From UBA11400 sp964550435 (lineage in GTDB: Bacteria; Bacteroidota; Rhodothermia; Balneolales; HLUCCA01): a DNA stretch of 40,288 nucleotides. Below are positions 1 through 8,376 of this stretch, piece after piece. Made by a program: the position numbers and the translations under genes. The DNA lies in NCBI GenBank assembly GCA_964550435.1, contig CAZJZI010000019.1:1-40288 (forward strand), written 5' to 3'. Every line of letters begins with the position of its first letter. Position 1 is the first letter of the stretch. The notes beneath the pieces are model-generated. The model was given only the letters and a program-made list of their open reading frames with translations, made no database searches and was not told where the DNA came from.

Positions 1-112
1 CGATCAAGTCTGATGCTTTTGCAACAGCAAGTTCAATCCATTTCAAATGGTTCTTGATATTACGTTCGATATCCCCTTTTTCGGATTTTGTCTGTGCAAC
101 GAAAATTTTCAT
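1..112 (-). CDS. Carbon-nitrogen hydrolase (nitrilase-type), N-terminal fragment
   Basis: Reading the minus strand from an ATG at 112-110 gives an open frame to the window edge, about 37 codons, starting MKIFVAQTKSEKGDIERNI. The opening pattern (a short beta strand ending in Q, then a region containing GD-x-E-x-N) is what nitrilase-superfamily amidohydrolases usually show at the N-terminus (for example VALAQ..P..GD...N). The catalytic Glu-Lys-Cys residues lie outside the window, so the substrate cannot be predicted. It is on the same strand as the cupin gene upstream, 210 bases away. The assignment rests on a short stretch and is moderate. Confidence 0.55.
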   Translation of the reverse strand, partial: MKIFVAQTKSEKGDIERNIKNHLKWIELAVAKASDLI

Positions 113-322
113 CGAATCTTTTCTTTCAATTTACTTCATACTTCATTGAATACAGGCTCCAGATAAAAGACTGTTGCCCCGGATGATAGTGATTTTGTCT
201 TATTCAATATGAAGGATGTACGGTGATAGATTTGGTCAAACAACGGCCGTTTCGTCACATATCCCATCCAGCGTCATGTTTATGGCAGCGATTACTTTTG
301 TCATGTTACACAGCTTTAAAGT

Positions 323-805
323 TTACAAACTGAATTCTTTGATTTCGCTTTCCAGATTCGGATATAATTTAATCAGTTCGTCTTTATCGGCTAATTCGAA
401 ATCCTCAAAATCGAATCCAGGAGCCACGACACAACTGACAAGAGAGAATCCCTCTCCACTTTTGATACAAGCAGCGAACCAGACATTTGCAGGAATTGCG
501 ATCTGCGGTTCTTCGTTCAAGTCCAATCGGTTACCCAAAACTCTCGTTTCGATAGTTCCTTCGTTGGTGATCATGTGAATTTCCAAAGGTTCGCCTTGAT
601 GAAACAACCAAAGTTCGTCGGAACCCACTCTGTGGAAATGCGATTTGTCTGTTCCCTTAAGCAAATAATAAATAGCAGTCCCTGCACTTCTTATCCTGCC
701 ATCGTCAAGCGTAATTGATCTCTCCGCTCGGTACGTTTCCCTATAAAATCCACCCTCCGGGTGCCGGATAAGATTAAGTCTTTCGATGATAGATTCTGCT
801 GTCAT
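323..805 (-). CDS. Cupin superfamily protein, DUF985 (Cupin_5) family
   Basis: The 160-residue protein has the DUF985 hallmarks. Its N-terminus reads RHPEGGFYRETYR, followed by TAIYYLLKG and a cupin core containing SHFHRVGSDELW, then a second strand region EPQIAIPANVWFAA and the family-typical VAPGFDFEDFELADKDEL near the C-terminus. The family has a single double-stranded beta-helix domain and its biochemical role is not settled, although some members resemble sugar isomerases or epimerases. The length matches the usual 150-170 residues, so the gene looks complete. It stands alone on the minus strand between a hydrolase gene and the accessory block, and no regulatory site is visible. Confidence 0.85.
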   Translation of the reverse strand: MTAESIIERLNLIRHPEGGFYRETYRAERSITLDDGRIRSAGTAIYYLLKGTDKSHFHRVGSDELWLFHQGEPLEIHMITNEGTIETRVLGNRLDLNEEPQIAIPANVWFAACIKSGEGFSLVSCVVAPGFDFEDFELADKDELIKLYPNLESEIKEFSL

Positions 806-810
806 GATAG

Positions 811-1029
811 TTAATAATACTCTGGGAGTTGTTCTATTTTTTCTGGGTGAGGGAGGGAAAAGAGCCTAAGCAAATAACGTTTTGCCGCTTTGCGAAGGCG
901 GGGTTTTTCAGCATTAAACTTCATTAGATGCACGAAGCTTGAATTTAGCACTTCACTTTCATAGAAGCACGAAACCCCCGCTTTTGCAAAACGGCTGTTA
1001 GCGGTTCGTTGTTTTTCTTCGTTATCCAT
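811..1029 (-). other. Doubtful 72-residue ORF lying over an attC-like palindrome
   Basis: The ORF runs from an ATG at 1029 and contains the stretch RTANSRFAKAGVSC and later KPRLRKAAKRYLL. Almost all of it is translated from the long imperfect palindrome at 873-1005, and the two arms give the two similar-looking basic segments. I consider it a read-through of a structured repeat and not a gene. It is listed because automatic annotation will often call it and because identical-looking small proteins elsewhere would mark further copies of the repeat. Confidence 0.3.
873..1005. repeat. Long imperfect palindrome, attC-like architecture
   Basis: An outer arm at 875-907 (AACGTTTTGC, a short insert, then AAGGCGGGGTTT) can pair with 971-1004 (AAACCCCCGCTTTTGCAAAACGG then TGTTAGCGG), leaving about 60 bases in the middle. 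Two blocks of pairing separated by unpaired bases, with TAAC/GTTAG-type ends and a total length near 130 bp, recall the R''-L''/L'-R' layout of integron attC sites. The terminal motif is GTTAGCGG and not a strict GTTRRRY, and no integron integrase is in the window, so this is an architectural resemblance only. Confidence 0.5.
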
Positions 1030-1069
1030 TTTTCAAATATTCTTTATGAATTCATATACCTTATACAAA

Positions 1070-1110
1070 GATAAATATAAAAGACTAACGTTCAATTAAG
1101 CACGTTAGTC
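1070..1110 (-). terminator. Probable intrinsic terminator of the Crp-DUF2141-membrane protein operon
   Basis: GACTAACGT at 1083-1091 and ACGTTAGTC at 1102-1110 form a perfect 9-bp inverted repeat with a 10-base loop. On the minus strand the hairpin is followed directly by TTTTATATTT, the U-rich tail expected of a rho-independent terminator. It lies 37 bases after the stop of the last gene of the minus-strand block. The stem ends also carry CTAACG/CGTTAG, so a cassette-boundary role is possible. Confidence 0.6.
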
Positions 1111-1146
1111 CCCCATTACGCAAACTGCTGTCGTATTTTTATTCGG

Positions 1147-1500
1147 TCAGAAATCAAATTGAAGTGCGTCTGCCTGTATCATCGTATAGATTGTCACAAG
1201 ATGAAAAATCGCAATAAAAATATTGCTGATAACAAATGGATGTTTTAGAGTCTTTACTGTAAACGGACTTAGTAGCTTGTACACTATCTGCATAAAGAAA
1301 AGTGCAAATGCAAGTTTGACATCTGCAAAGAATATTAAAAAGATAGAAGCTAAAAGGATTGTTGTATAAATGGCAAGTAAAATTCCCCGAGAAGGACTAA
1401 ATTCACCCATAGTTTTTACCATTCTAAAGTTGTTTGTCAGCATAAAATAGCAGACAGGAATAAGTACGGCAATATTCAGAATTAAAGATGCTGTTATCAT
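1147..1500 (-). CDS. Small four-helix membrane protein, unknown function
   Basis: This 117-residue protein is almost entirely hydrophobic, with four likely membrane segments at about residues 3-20, 40-60, 62-80 and 90-110. A short loop, NNFRMVKTMGEFSPSRG, separates the first two helices. I recognise no family with certainty. It begins 4 bases after the stop of the DUF2141 gene upstream, so the two are almost surely co-transcribed and probably inherited as a unit, and a strong hairpin terminator follows it. It could be a small integral membrane protein partnering the exported DUF2141 protein, but this is inference from spacing. Confidence 0.6.
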   Translation of the reverse strand: MITASLILNIAVLIPVCYFMLTNNFRMVKTMGEFSPSRGILLAIYTTILLASIFLIFFADVKLAFALFFMQIVYKLLSPFTVKTLKHPFVISNIFIAIFHLVTIYTMIQADALQFDF

Positions 1501-1504
1501 TAGT

Positions 1505-1930
1505 TTAATTTATTAAAGAAATAGAAATTAACTTTGGTGAACTAGTAAGGTTAAATTTGCAGTCCTTATAACTTGGTGGACCGAATGGTTTAACATTGTT
1601 ACTAAAACCGTAAGGTTCTTTTGGCTTACCAATAAAATATCTGTCTAACTTGCCATTACTGTTTACATCCTGATATGTAGAAACGGCATACTCCCCTGGC
1701 GGTAAATCAAACTCTACAATAACTTTACTACCTGATATGATAACAGATTTTGTCTGAATAGATTTTTCTAAAAAATCTTTTTCAGAGAAGACACTTACCC
1801 AGATTTTTGTTGCAGTCTTATTTTCAAAGTTGCTTACTTCTACTTTTAAGGTTTTGTTTCCGTTAGGTTTAAACCCAGTTAGTAAAAAGAAAAGAAACAC
1901 TGTAAATGTTGTGATGATTATTTTTTGCAT
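1505..1930 (-). CDS. Exported DUF2141 family protein
   Basis: The 141-residue protein starts with a signal peptide (MQKIIITTFTVFLFFLLTGF). The mature part matches the DUF2141 pattern: an N-terminal beta strand LKVEVSNFENK, a central DLPPGEYAVSTYQDVNSNGKLD, then FIGKPKEPYGFSNN and a terminal GPPSYKDCKFNL. The NSNGKLD segment resembles a calcium-binding-like loop that is typical of the family. DUF2141 proteins are small periplasmic or outer-membrane-associated proteins common in Bacteroidota, without a proven function. It lies 81 bases downstream of the broken Crp/Fnr regulator and 4 bases upstream of a membrane protein, so all three look like one operon. Confidence 0.85.
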   Translation of the reverse strand: MQKIIITTFTVFLFFLLTGFKPNGNKTLKVEVSNFENKTATKIWVSVFSEKDFLEKSIQTKSVIISGSKVIVEFDLPPGEYAVSTYQDVNSNGKLDRYFIGKPKEPYGFSNNVKPFGPPSYKDCKFNLTSSPKLISISLIN

Positions 1931-2011
1931 TGATGTTAAAATTTAACTCGTTTATGACGAGGCAAAATTACAACAGCACAAAAATACTCTACTTAACAAA
2001 TGATAAGTTCG

Positions 2012-2579
2012 TCATTTTCGTATTCTTTCTTTTCTTATTCTACTTAGTGAAACATCAGTAATACCTATAAATGAGGCTATGTCTTTAAGGGCAAAATGTT
2101 TAAAAATTTCAGGCTGCTCTTTTTCAAAGTATTCATATCTCTGCTTTGCGGTACAATTCAGTAGAAGTTTTTTATTGAAATACTCTTGTACAAAAATTCT
2201 TTCCGCCATTTTTCTCCCAATCGTATCGAAAATATGATAACGAGTACAGAGTTCTTCTAATTTTGGATAGTCAATCTCAATGATTTCGCTTTCTTCAACG
2301 GCTTTGTATGTCAAATCGGATTGTTTTTTTGTAACCCAGCAGTAATAATTAGTAAAGAACATATTGCTTAAAAAAATGTGAAACTCGTTCGTTCCCATCA
2401 ATCCATTCAAAAGCTTTTACCGCACCTTTATTTATGAACCATAAATGGTTACAATGTTTTCCTTGTCCAAGAATAATGCTGTCCTTGTCAATATTACGCA
2501 CGGTAGAAATTTCTTCTAACATTGTCTTATATTCAGAAGGAAAATGTCCGATTGCTGCTTCTATAACTTTATATATCAT
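2012..2579 (-). pseudogene. Crp/Fnr-family transcription regulator broken by a one-base frameshift
   Basis: Two overlapping frames together make one Crp/Fnr protein. The first (from ATG at 2579) carries the start of the cNMP-binding fold, with LGQGKHCNHLWFINKGAVKAF and ERVSHFF. The second continues with FTNYYCWVTKKQSDLTYKA, the dimerisation helix (TIGRKMAERIF) and a winged helix ending GITDVSLSRIRKERIRK. Removing one A from the seven-A run at 2370-2376 (plus-strand view) fuses the frames into about 188 residues, the usual length for Bacteroidota Crp/Fnr proteins. This may be a real pseudogene, a slippage-controlled gene or a sequencing error. Its position first in the operon suggests it regulated the DUF2141 pair. 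Confidence 0.8.
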
Positions 2580-3431
2580 TGTCTTTTCAATGTCTTGTGT
2601 ACTCAGTCTTTACAATGACCGCTAACTTGTTTATGAACGTTTATTTATTGCGGTTAACATACCAAATTTCAATGTATATACGAAGGTTTGTTGCGTTATA
2701 TCAAAGTCCTAAATGATCTAAGGGATTCGGGACTTTCTGCTTGGTCTGACGACTGACATGGGTATACATCTCGGTTGTCTAATTCCTTTTGTGTCCCAAC
2801 AACTCTTATTTTATCCGCAGATTAGTGACACTTTCTACTAAATGTGTGGCGAAACTGTTTTAAAGGATCACTAGACTAAATTCGGAAATGTCATGATCGG
2901 TAAACTCCCAATAAGAACCGCCATTTTTGATGCATATACCAGCATTAGAAAGAATAATAGCAATACTGTCTTGTGTTCCTTTATCGTGAAGAATGAATTT
3001 ATTTTTTCCTTGAAGTGTGGTAAATGATAAGAATATCGCGAAGAAAAAACGGTAGTTGTAGTTTTTATGGCTAAGACTCAGCTAGAAGGTTAATAGTAAA
3101 GTAAAGTGCTGAAATAATATTTATTAACTTATTGTAATATAATTACTTATATGAAAATCGTATCAAAATCTCGAAACTAAGAAGTTGTTTTCACAATTGT
3201 GTAAAAGCTGTCATCATGTGTCAATTGATCTGGGTAGATTTTTTGAATTCGTAACTACAAGCGAGAATTTTCAACTTAACAGTACTTAACTCATAGTTGA
3301 GGTAGATTTTAGGTGGTGAAAGCGTTGTAAATTTTGATCTTATCGTACCGATTTTTCTTTGAAAATTATATAAAACGTCGTAAATAAGAGTTAGTTGTCC
3401 GGATTACTGTTTACTAATTCGAAGGCACGAT
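2580..3431. other. AT-rich 850-base region without a convincing intact gene
   Basis: The stretch is visibly AT-rich compared with what follows. It contains ACCGCTAAC at 2618-2626, an inverted match to the GTTAGCGGT at 997-1005 on the other side of the accessory block. It also has a 7-bp inverted repeat AAAGTCC/GGACTTT (2703-2709 and 2730-2736) and a start-less open frame at 2860-3081 on the minus strand. The promoter of the lipoprotein gene must lie near the right end, where the sequence is rich in A/T, but I see no clear consensus pair. Confidence 0.4.
2860..3081 (-). pseudogene. Possible gene remnant without a start codon
   Basis: The minus strand is open for 73 codons between stops at 3082-3084 and 2860-2862. 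The translation looks protein-like: a hydrophobic stretch FFFAIFLSFTTLQGKNKF that could be the end of a signal peptide, then HDKGTQDSIAIILSNAGI and GGSYWEFTDHDISEFS. There is no ATG and no family I recognise. It could be the decayed 5'-truncated tail of a small exported protein, or chance in AT-rich DNA. Confidence 0.25.
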
Positions 3432-4832
3432 ATGAAATCATCTATTCTTCTAATACTGTGTGTAATTACAGCGTGCAGTTCGCCCACTTCGGCGCCACCG
3501 ACTTACACATTTCAGGCTACAGCATCACCTAATGAAGGTGGTACAATAACACCTACAAATGGAAGTTTTCAGGAGGGTCAACAGATAAATATTCAGGCAG
3601 CTCCATCCGCAGGGTGGCGTTTTGTCCGCTGGGAGGGTGACATAACCTCGACGCAGAATCCATCTACACATATAATGTCGAAAAACATACGTGTTACCGG
3701 TGTATTCCAGAGGCAAGAGTACCCTTTAAATATCACCATTATCGGAAACGGCTCCGTTACTGAAGAAGTGGTTACAGCTCGGAGTTACCCCTACCAAACC
3801 ATTGTCAGACTTACAGCTGTTCCGGATGCCGGATGGGAGTTTTCTGGCTGGAGTGGTGCTTCAAGTGGCAATCAAAATCCAATTGAAATAACAATAACTG
3901 GAGTAACGACTATTACTGCAACATTTCGAGGGTTTGCTCCAACAGTACTCACGGAATCGGTTAGTAATATTACGAGGAGTGGAGCTACGATTACAGGCAA
4001 TGTAACCTCACAAGCAAGTGCTGCGGTGACATCCCGGGGTGTTTGTTACGCTACGACTCAGAATCCAACGTTATCAAATACCTGCGTTACATCAGGTTCA
4101 GGAATTGGTTCATTTTCGGCGAACCTTACCGGATTAAATGCTGGGACATTATACTATGTCAGAGCTTTTGCCACGAATTCTATAGGAACGAGTTACGGTA
4201 GTCAGATTGAGTTCACCACGATAGCCATAAGTTTACATGCACGTGATAGTACTACGGCAGTTGTTGAGGTTAGAAATCCCACAACCGGCAGGGTCTGGAT
4301 GGATAGAAATTTGGGGGCAGGTCGGGCAGCCACGTCCATTGCAGACGTGGAAGCACTTGGTGACTTGTACCAGTGGGGCCGTGCGGCTGATGGACATCAA
4401 CGCAGGAATTCTCTGAATTCTACAACATTAAGTAGTTCCGACACACCTGGAAACGGGAATTTTATAACCACGATTACCGAACCATATGATTGGCGTAGTC
4501 CAGCGAATATAAATTTATGGCAAGGAGTTAACGGTATAAACAATCCATGTCCGGTTGGATTTCGGGTGCCTACTTATACCGAGTGGCATGCAGAACGACA
4601 AACCTGGAGTAGTAATAACAACGCGGGGGCCTTTGCCTCTCCTTTGAAATTGCCGTTAGCCGGCGTCCGCAGATCCGATGGTTCTATACACCATGTCGGC
4701 ACTCATGGATTTTATTGGACCAGCACCGTTGTTGTAAATTACGCATGGAGCCAAAACTTCGATAGTAGGTCGACTTACAACTCTCAAAGTGGGCGGGCTA
4801 ATGGAAAACCGGTTCGTTGTATCAAAGATTGA
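3432..4832 (+). CDS. Surface lipoprotein with InlB-type repeats and a C-terminal FISUMP domain
   Basis: The 466-residue protein opens with a lipoprotein signal (lipobox ITAC, Cys15). Residues about 25-92 and 96-167 are two divergent InlB B-repeat domains, each with a GWRFVRWEGD- or GWEFSGWSG-like core and an alternating beta pattern. About 170-263 is a fibronectin-III-like domain (RSGATITGNVTS, NAGTLYYVRAFATNSIG). From about 270 to the end is the Fibrobacter succinogenes major paralogous domain (TGRVWMDRNLGAGRAA, DLYQWGRAADGH, PCPVGFRVPTYTEW, PVRCIKD). FISUMP proteins are lipid-anchored surface proteins of Bacteroidota and Fibrobacterota, thought to bind polymers or act in adhesion. It is a single-gene unit. 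Confidence 0.9.
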   Translation: MKSSILLILCVITACSSPTSAPPTYTFQATASPNEGGTITPTNGSFQEGQQINIQAAPSAGWRFVRWEGDITSTQNPSTHIMSKNIRVTGVFQRQEYPLNITIIGNGSVTEEVVTARSYPYQTIVRLTAVPDAGWEFSGWSGASSGNQNPIEITITGVTTITATFRGFAPTVLTESVSNITRSGATITGNVTSQASAAVTSRGVCYATTQNPTLSNTCVTSGSGIGSFSANLTGLNAGTLYYVRAFATNSIGTSYGSQIEFTTIAISLHARDSTTAVVEVRNPTTGRVWMDRNLGAGRAATSIADVEALGDLYQWGRAADGHQRRNSLNSTTLSSSDTPGNGNFITTITEPYDWRSPANINLWQGVNGINNPCPVGFRVPTYTEWHAERQTWSSNNNAGAFASPLKLPLAGVRRSDGSIHHVGTHGFYWTSTVVVNYAWSQNFDSRSTYNSQSGRANGKPVRCIKD

Positions 4833-4976
4833 AAAATTGATTCATAGGTTCATTTAACGGAATGTGCAGAACTTAATGCAAATGTGATATCTCCGATCAC
4901 CTTGTGAGTCTCCGTGTTTTTCTCGAGCCCTTTCTGAGCTACCTGCCCCTTCTGTACTTTTTCGCTATCAGAAGAA

Positions 4977-5717
4977 CTAAGTCCTGTTCTGATCTATCAA
5001 TTCCTCATACGCCTCTAACACCCCTAAACTCGTATGTCCCTCCAACCTCTTCGCATACTGATCTAACGCCGGACTCCCATTGGCTGGGGTGTACGATTTA
5101 CCGGCGACTTTGAGGGCGGAGATGTCGCCGGAGCTGTCGCCAATGTAGGCGATGTCGGATAACGATATGTCGGTGAGGGCGCTCAACCATTTGAGTCCAT
5201 AGCCTTTGGAGCAGGCTTTTAAGATGATGTTCACCGATACTTCGGTGCGGTGGACTTCAAATTGTGGGTGATGAGCATGGACGTGCTCTTTGGCGCGCTG
5301 GTAAAGTTCAACAATCAAGTCTTCGTCGCTGTGGACCATCCCCGCATCGGTTTTCTTGGTGAATTCGATGAGTACGTCTGGATACTCACGTTCAACCAAT
5401 TGTTCTACCCACTGCTTGATGCCTTCAACCAAGGACTTGTTTTCGTGGTAGGCGGGAGCGAATTCCAATCGCTGCTCGGTCGGATGATACACGCCTCCCC
5501 CACTTTCAAAGACGATAGGATGCTGGATGTCGAGCCACTGGGCCACGGCTTCGGCGTACGCGTACGGACGTCCAGTGCAGATGGACAATGCCGGCACGGT
5601 GGGATCGGTTCTGGATAATAAATTGAGCTCGCGGATCCGGGTGATGCTGTTCCAGTCGGGGGTCTGAAAGGGCACGGATACGCATCCGTCCAGGTCCAGC
5701 ACAAAGAGCTTGGTCAT
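4977..5717 (-). CDS. HAD-superfamily (type IIB-like) phosphatase
   Basis: I place the start at ATG 5717-5715, which overlaps the stop of the upstream VWA gene in an ATGA arrangement, giving 246 residues. The longer frame from 5789 would lie inside that gene. HAD motif I is LFVLDLDGCVS near the N-terminus (nucleophile D and acid D two residues later), motif II is SICTGRPY, motif III the Lys in ACSKGYGLKWL, and motif IV IGDSSGDISAL. A cap region lies between motifs II and III. The pattern resembles archaeal-type phosphoglycolate phosphatase, sucrose-phosphatase and Cof proteins, so it probably removes phosphate from a small sugar phosphate. The substrate cannot be read from sequence. Confidence 0.8.
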   Translation of the reverse strand: MTKLFVLDLDGCVSVPFQTPDWNSITRIRELNLLSRTDPTVPALSICTGRPYAYAEAVAQWLDIQHPIVFESGGGVYHPTEQRLEFAPAYHENKSLVEGIKQWVEQLVEREYPDVLIEFTKKTDAGMVHSDEDLIVELYQRAKEHVHAHHPQFEVHRTEVSVNIILKACSKGYGLKWLSALTDISLSDIAYIGDSSGDISALKVAGKSYTPANGSPALDQYAKRLEGHTSLGVLEAYEELIDQNRT

Positions 5718-6742
5718 GTAGAAAGGGGTTTGTTTTGTGGAATGATCAGCGAGGCAAATAATAAGAGTAATCCAATGGCGGCGAACCACTGATACTGGTC
5801 TCTGTAGTCGGCAAATTCCTGGGTGGCGAACTCGCTACGCTCCAGCTCTCCGATCTGGGTCAAAAATCCATCCATCCCGTCACTAGATCGCGAAATTTCG
5901 TAGTAGGTTCCCTGTCCGGCGTCGGCTATGGATCGCAGCATCGATGGCATGAGTCTGGTGGTAACAACCTGTCCCGCGGCGTCGCGCAGATATTCGAGCA
6001 GTCGTCCGGACTCGGGATCGTACACGGGAATGGTGCCCCCGGATGGCGTTCCGATGCCTACAGTGAACACGTAAATACCTTGATCACGTAGCTGTTGCAC
6101 CATCGGAAGCGGATCCGTGCCGTGATCTTCGCCGTCGGATAAGATCAGCAGCACGCGGGAGGTGTTTCTGTCGGCCTCACCGGCGGAAGCAAAGGCGTCG
6201 AGCGCGACTTGCATCCCGGCACCAAAGTCGGTGGTGGTTGACGGCATGGATCCGGGATCCGCCAGATTCAGGTACAATCGAAACGCCGAGTAGTCCGAGG
6301 TGAGGGGTGCGAGCAATATGGCTTCACCGGTAAAGGTGATGAGTCCAACCCGGTCACCACTCAATCGGTCAAGCATGCGCAGGATTTCGAACTTGGCCTT
6401 GTCGAGTCGATTCGGACGCACGTCTTCAGATTTCATGCTCTGGGACACATCCAGCAGCACCATAATATCAATGCCCTGTCGGGTGACTTCCCGCACTTCG
6501 GTCCCGATTTTGGGTCCGGCCAGGGCGATGATCAAAAACACGAGGGACCCATAGAACAGCCCGATTTTGGCCCGGCGCAACCGATCATCGGCCACGGGAT
6601 ACAGCTTGGCAAAGACTTCATCAGAAAAATACTGCCGGCGTTTGCGGGTCAAAATCACGCGATAATAACGAAGTCCGGCATAAGCCAGCACCACGACCAA
6701 CAGCAACCATAAATATCCGGGCGATTCCCAGATCATACTCAC
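5714..6742 (-). CDS. Membrane-anchored von Willebrand A protein, BatA/BatB-like
   Basis: The 342-residue protein has an N-terminal membrane helix (residues about 10-24), a second at about 60-78, a VWA domain from about 88 to 290 and a last helix near 322-338. The metal-ion-dependent adhesion site is complete: DVSQS (DxSxS), a Thr in the ADPGSMPSTTTDFG loop and a LSDGEDHG loop. This helix-helix-VWA-helix layout is that of BatA/BatB of Bacteroidota aerotolerance operons, where they sit with MoxR ATPase and DUF58 genes. None of those partners is here, so it is either an orphan or a split operon. It is coupled to a HAD phosphatase by a 4-base stop/start overlap. Confidence 0.85.
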   Translation of the reverse strand: MSMIWESPGYLWLLLVVVLAYAGLRYYRVILTRKRRQYFSDEVFAKLYPVADDRLRRAKIGLFYGSLVFLIIALAGPKIGTEVREVTRQGIDIMVLLDVSQSMKSEDVRPNRLDKAKFEILRMLDRLSGDRVGLITFTGEAILLAPLTSDYSAFRLYLNLADPGSMPSTTTDFGAGMQVALDAFASAGEADRNTSRVLLILSDGEDHGTDPLPMVQQLRDQGIYVFTVGIGTPSGGTIPVYDPESGRLLEYLRDAAGQVVTTRLMPSMLRSIADAGQGTYYEISRSSDGMDGFLTQIGELERSEFATQEFADYRDQYQWFAAIGLLLLFASLIIPQNKPLST

Positions 6743-6773
6743 TCAATTTCGTTCATGTTTTGCTTCACAGGCG

Positions 6774-6781
6774 TAAAGATA
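6774..6781 (-). promoter_or_regulatory. Possible Bacteroidota-type -7 element for the VWA gene
   Basis: On the minus strand the sequence reads TATCTTTA, one base from the TAnnTTTG consensus, with a TTT triplet about 20 bases upstream. It lies 31 bases before the VWA start codon. Confidence 0.35.
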
Positions 6782-6874
6782 GCGCATATTTTAAACATTT
6801 CAGGCACGAATCTGCACGCCGAATCCATCCCACGAAACCCAAAGTCTTGAATTCCACTTCCGGTCAGGCTTTCG

Positions 6875-6882
6875 TATCTTTA
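6875..6882 (+). promoter_or_regulatory. Possible Bacteroidota-type -7 element for cysS
   Basis: TATCTTTA sits 36 bases before the cysS ATG and mirrors the identical octamer facing the VWA gene on the other strand. A TTG lies about 25 bases upstream, a little further than the usual 19-21. Confidence 0.4.
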
Positions 6883-6918
6883 GCCACAAGAATTTAACTA
6901 CGTTCATAACGAGGAAAC

Positions 6919-8373
6919 ATGGATTCATTGCATGTCTACAACACGCTGACCCGAAAAAAAGAGCACTTCGAGCCGATAAATCCCGGATTTGTGGGGATGT
7001 ATGTGTGCGGACCGACGGTGTACGGCAACGCGCACCTGGGACATGCCAAAAGTTATGTATCCTTCGACCTGATTTTTCGCTACCTCAAGTATCTGGGCTT
7101 TCGTGTGCGTTACGTGCAGAACATCACGGATGTGGGTCACCTGACCGATGATGCCGACTCGGGCGAGGACAAGCTTCTGAAACAGTCTCGCCTGGAGCGA
7201 AAGGAACCGATGGAAATCGCCGAACACTACACCTACACGTTTTTCCGCGACATGGATGCGCTTAATGTGCAGCGTCCAGACATTTCACCCCGCGCCACTG
7301 GACACATTCCCGAGCAGATCGAAATGATCGAGGCATTGATCGCTAAGAACCACGCTTATGAAGTCAAAGGAAATGTGTATTTCGATGTCACCAGTGATCC
7401 TGACTACGGCAAACTCAGCGGACGACAAATCGAGGAAGCCGAATCCGGTACCCGTGTCGAAACCGCCTCCGACAAGCGCAATCCAGCCGATTTTGCCCTT
7501 TGGAAGCGCGCCGACGACACCCACATCATGAAATGGAACTCCCCCTGGGGTACTGGATATCCCGGTTGGCACATCGAGTGTTCGGCAATGAGCAACAAAT
7601 ACCTCGGACACTCCTTCGACATCCACGGCGGCGGACTCGAAAATCAGTTTCCACACCACGAATGCGAGATCGCCCAAAGTGAGTGCGCCCACGGACAACA
7701 GTTCGTAAAGTACTGGCTGCACAACAATATGGTCACGTTGAACGGACAAAAAATGGGCAAATCGCTCGGAAACGCGATCAGTTTACACCAGTTTTTCTCC
7801 GCCGACCACAAACTGCTCACGCGCAGCTGGTCCGCCGACGTCATCCGTTTCTTTTTGCTGCAAAGTCATTACCGTAGCACCACCGATTTCTCCGAAACCG
7901 CCCTCGAAGCCGCTGAATCAGGGCTTAAAAATCTACGTTCGATCGTTTCAGCGGTATTGGATGCTACTCCGGGCAAAGCCTCTGCTTTTGACCTGGACGG
8001 ATTCAAGGCCGCCATCGAGGCTTGCCTGAACGATGATTTCAACTCGGCAACAGCCATCGCCGCGTTGTTCGAGTGGTTACGTCCGCTGCGAACAGCGATC
8101 TCCAAAGGTGAGGCACCATCTAATCTGGAAGCCGTTCAGCAGCTAGTACGCGTATTTATCGACGACGTTCTCGGACTCCAACTTGAGTCCGCCGGGGCCG
8201 ACTCTAAGGCCACGTCCGCACTCGACGCAGTGATGGAACTGGTGCTCGAAATGCGTGCCACAGCTCGCGCCAACAAAGACTGGCCGACAGCCGATCTCAT
8301 TCGCAACAAACTCTCCGCCGCCGGAATCCGTATCGAAGACGGACCCCAAGGCTCAACGTACACGCTGGAATAA
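6919..8373 (+). CDS. cysS: Cysteinyl-tRNA synthetase
   Basis: CysS charges tRNA-Cys with cysteine in the cytoplasm. The 484-residue protein has the class I signature HLGH at about residues 39-42 within GPTVYGNAHLGHAKSYV, and KMGKS at about 278 (KMSKS type). The zinc-site residues are also visible: Cys in MYVCGPTVY, Cys in WHIECSAMS, and His/Glu in NQFPHHECEIAQSE. The C-terminal anticodon-binding region (MELVLEMRATARANKDWPTADLIRNKL) is complete. The ATG follows GAGGAAAC, a fair ribosome-binding sequence. The stop is 3 bases before lgt, so cysS, lgt and rlmN probably form one transcript. Length and motifs are normal. Confidence 0.97.
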   Translation: MDSLHVYNTLTRKKEHFEPINPGFVGMYVCGPTVYGNAHLGHAKSYVSFDLIFRYLKYLGFRVRYVQNITDVGHLTDDADSGEDKLLKQSRLERKEPMEIAEHYTYTFFRDMDALNVQRPDISPRATGHIPEQIEMIEALIAKNHAYEVKGNVYFDVTSDPDYGKLSGRQIEEAESGTRVETASDKRNPADFALWKRADDTHIMKWNSPWGTGYPGWHIECSAMSNKYLGHSFDIHGGGLENQFPHHECEIAQSECAHGQQFVKYWLHNNMVTLNGQKMGKSLGNAISLHQFFSADHKLLTRSWSADVIRFFLLQSHYRSTTDFSETALEAAESGLKNLRSIVSAVLDATPGKASAFDLDGFKAAIEACLNDDFNSATAIAALFEWLRPLRTAISKGEAPSNLEAVQQLVRVFIDDVLGLQLESAGADSKATSALDAVMELVLEMRATARANKDWPTADLIRNKLSAAGIRIEDGPQGSTYTLE

Positions 8374-8376
8374 TCC

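Noticed and set aside
5405..5704. Antisense or alternative-frame ORFs within the HAD phosphatase gene
   Set aside because: They overlap the HAD gene, lack domain patterns and have no plausible start site.
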